Below, piece by piece: positions 5,770 to 7,583 of a stretch of 7,583 bases of DNA. The stretch covers positions 1 through 7,583 of the forward strand of contig JAQXLO010000114.1 of assembly GCA_029012165.1 (NCBI GenBank), in the 5' to 3' direction. Source of the stretch: Oscillospiraceae bacterium. Lineage in GTDB: Bacteria; Bacillota; Clostridia; Oscillospirales; Acutalibacteraceae. The translations under genes were made by a program, and so were the position numbers. The notes under the pieces were generated by a model that was not told the DNA's origin, made no database searches, and saw only the letters and a program-made list of their open reading frames with translations. Each line of letters starts with the position of its first letter. The stretch's first letter is position 1.

Positions 5770-7583
5770 TCAAATACATTTGTTCTTCGGCGATGTAAAT
5801 TTTTTGCTTTCTGCTACACAAGGCGTTATGTCATTTGATGTCCAGAGATTCGGTATACATTCAGAGGATATTTGTGCATAAGCCGCTGCCGGTTTTCTGT
5901 TTAAATTCAAACTCAAATTGCCTTCTGTTCTGATATCGGCGTCTTTTTGTGCGGCCATCCTATACTGAATCTTAACAGCCTGTGCAGTCAATGAAACATT
6001 TGCTTCCGGCATGGAAAAGGTGTAGCTTTGTGCTAAACTGCCCTTTAACTTGCTGGAACCGGATATCCATTCTTTAAATTCATACCCTTTGGATGGTGTA
6101 CAGCTTACAGTTACACTACTGCCTGCGATATATTTTCCGCCGCCGCTGACAGATTGAATTCCGGTACCCCTTGACAGGGAAAGTGAATACTGATTACTCT
6201 TTGCTCTTGCTGTAAGGGTAACATTTCCAGCCGGCATTTTGAAGGAATAGGACTGAGATATACTGCCTTTCAGCAAGTTGGTATTGGATGAATTCCATCC
6301 GTTGAACACATATCCCGTTGCAACTTGGCACGATACCGTTACACTTGTGCCGGCATAGAAGGAGCCGCCGCCGCTAACAGAAGTAATACCGTTATCTCCT
6401 CTTGCAACTGAGATAGTATACTTCGGATTCTCTTTGGCAGAAGCGAATATTGTAATATCCTTCCCTGGCATGACGAATGTTGTGCTTACCGAATTGGGAT
6501 AGTTGATGGTGTGTCCACTCCAACCACTAAATGAATAATTCGGCTGTACAGTCGCATTGATGGTAACGATATCACCAACTTTATACTGTCCGGAGCCGGA
6601 AACGCCTGAAATACCGGTTCCGGCTTTGACAGAAACCGTAAATGTTTTGGCCGTACCCGTTGCTGTCAAAGTCACACCATGCTCCGGCATAATAAATGTA
6701 TAAGACAGTTGAGAGCTTCCAAATCCGGAAGAATCGGAAGTCCATCCAGAAAATTCATAGCCCTGTTCCATCACTGCGGATACGGTAACAGACTGCCCAA
6801 TTGCGTAGGACCCCCCGCCGGTGACGCTGTACACTCCCACTCCGGCATGAAGAGTCACTTTTGGTTTAATATAAGTAATTACTTTGAGACTCACATTGCC
6901 CGCAGGCATAGTGAATTTATATGTTTGCGTTGTTCCGTTTGGAAGCAGTGCAGGATCAGACGATGCCCATTGCCGGAAGGTATATCCGATCAGCAGCGTA
7001 GCGGTTACAGTGACAGTGTCTCCGGCACGATAGGATCCTGCGCCCTGCACATCTGCAACACCGCTGTCGCCGGACAACGAAACCTTATAGACTCCTTTTC
7101 CGGCTTTGGTTGTTGTGGCTTTCGTCGTTGTTGGTTTCGTTGTCGATGGAGCCTTCGTTGTCGATGGAGCTTTCGTTGCTTGCGTTGTACTTGGTTTTGT
7201 AGTGTTGTTTTCCGCTGTTGTTTGAACCACATTATGTGTTTCGATCGTTTGTTCAGCAACTGTCGCTTCCGTCATCAAATTGGCTTCGTTGCCGTTTTCG
7301 ACCCCTGCGGTCGACTCAACCATGCTCAAATCCTCATGGGAAATAAATGCCGGTCGTATACCGTATGTACATACATCTGTTCTGGCAACCGTTTCCACCG
7401 CTCCATACTGATTTACGGCGCAAACCATTTCAGAATTATCGCCGGCAGATCGCAAAATCCACGAACCGTGATTCTCATCGTCCATAACAATCATCCCTTG
7501 GATGATGGCATAATCTGTACCGACAGCCATTCGGTCGTCATTTGCTTCCATATCAGTACTGAATCCGTACCCATCATTTATCA
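5770..7583 (-). CDS. DUF6273 / InlB B-repeat surface protein, 5'-truncated by the window
   Basis: The frame is open without a stop to the right edge (codons upstream of the Met at 7551 read INDGYGFSTD), so the true start and any signal peptide lie outside; an apparent ATG at 7551 is internal. Numbering from that Met: residues 1-71 are the end of a DUF6273-type domain, seen as TDYAIIQG (12-19), SWILRSAG (30-37) and YGIRPAF (63-69), a domain common in clostridial surface proteins. A Glu/Thr-rich stretch (about 75-117) and a Thr/Lys/Pro linker (118-150) follow. Then come five divergent InlB B-repeats (PF18998-like) at about 155-226, 230-299, 303-371, 378-450 and 454-526. Each has G-Y/S-x-x-G-x-x-V-T near the start, a GY/YxFxxW core and a TFxMP end. 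The last 67 residues match no repeat and carry no LPxTG or membrane anchor. Likely role is adhesion or extracellular binding (inferred). The sequence is visibly more A/T-rich than the GH3 operon. Confidence 0.8.
   Translation of the reverse strand, partial: INDGYGFSTDMEANDDRMAVGTDYAIIQGMIVMDDENHGSWILRSAGDNSEMVCAVNQYGAVETVARTDVCTYGIRPAFISHEDLSMVESTAGVENGNEANLMTEATVAEQTIETHNVVQTTAENNTTKPSTTQATKAPSTTKAPSTTKPTTTKATTTKAGKGVYKVSLSGDSGVADVQGAGSYRAGDTVTVTATLLIGYTFRQWASSDPALLPNGTTQTYKFTMPAGNVSLKVITYIKPKVTLHAGVGVYSVTGGGSYAIGQSVTVSAVMEQGYEFSGWTSDSSGFGSSQLSYTFIMPEHGVTLTATGTAKTFTVSVKAGTGISGVSGSGQYKVGDIVTINATVQPNYSFSGWSGHTINYPNSVSTTFVMPGKDITIFASAKENPKYTISVARGDNGITSVSGGGSFYAGTSVTVSCQVATGYVFNGWNSSNTNLLKGSISQSYSFKMPAGNVTLTARAKSNQYSLSLSRGTGIQSVSGGGKYIAGSSVTVSCTPSKGYEFKEWISGSSKLKGSLAQSYTFSMPEANVSLTAQAVKIQYRMAAQKDADIRTEGNLSLNLNRKPAAAYAQISSECIPNLWTSNDITPCVAESKKFTSPKNKCI
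5974..7089 (-). repeat. Five protein-level divergent InlB B-repeats
   Basis: Approximate limits on the minus strand are 7089-6874, 6864-6655, 6645-6439, 6420-6202 and 6192-5974, each about 70-75 codons. The first and second differ most in their linkers. The last two are most alike (V-SGGG, SVTVSC, LKGS-x-x-QSY-x-F-x-MP). DNA identity between units is limited, so the array is old rather than a recent expansion, apart from the similarity of the last two units. Confidence 0.75.
7135..7171 (-). repeat. 18-bp tandem duplication in the Thr-rich linker
   Basis: TTCGTTGTCGATGGAGCC (7136-7153) is followed directly by the same 18-mer with one change (7154-7171), and a degenerate third copy starts at 7172. 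The coding strand reads APSTTK-APSTTK inside the linker between the DUF6273 end and the first B-repeat. Near-identity suggests recent slippage, so linker length may vary between strains. Confidence 0.75.

Noticed and set aside
7135..7171. Possible CRISPR-like or regulatory tandem repeat
   Set aside because: The units are adjacent without spacers and in frame, encoding APSTTK in a linker, so they are a coding minisatellite.

Overview
The window looks like chromosomal DNA of a Gram-positive anaerobe of the class Clostridia, probably an Oscillospiraceae/Ruminococcaceae-like gut bacterium. This is inferred from near-consensus SigA-type promoters, strong Shine-Dalgarno sequences, lipoprotein and Sec signals, and a DUF6273/InlB-B-repeat surface protein. 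No tRNA, rRNA, CRISPR array, integrase or complete insertion sequence is visible.

Layout. Positions 1-108 hold the last 35 codons of a membrane protein. A promoter at 222-251 (TTGACA, 18 bp, extended-10 TATAAT), with two palindromes at and just upstream of its -35 box, then drives a tightly coupled three-gene plus-strand operon: a GH3-family adenylating acyl-amide synthetase (289-2028), an exported alpha/beta-hydrolase with a Gly-x-Cys-x-Gly nucleophile elbow (2025-3614), and a lipoprotein of unknown function (3614-4462). Both junctions are stop/start overlaps (ATGA and TGATG). Immediately after the lipoprotein stop codon lies a hairpin-rich element of about 165 bp with imperfect terminal inverted repeats (MITE-like). 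A related 16-mer follows the stop codon of the partial gene at the left edge.

The right half is on the minus strand. A TraX-family integral membrane acyltransferase (4669-5499) is a single transcription unit with its own consensus promoter and terminator. Upstream of it is the 3' part of a surface protein (5770 to beyond the right edge) with the end of a DUF6273 domain, a Thr/Lys/Pro linker and five divergent InlB B-repeats, ending in a tail that matches neither a repeat nor a cell-wall anchor. A terminator and the TraX promoter sit back to back between these two genes.

How the genes may work together (inference): the GH3 enzyme would activate a carboxylic acid in the cytoplasm and join it to an amine. 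The exported Cys-hydrolase/acyltransferase and the lipoprotein, made in step with it, would act outside the membrane on the product or on a related envelope or dietary acyl compound. I know of no characterised pathway with this gene set, and it is the best candidate here for an undescribed system.
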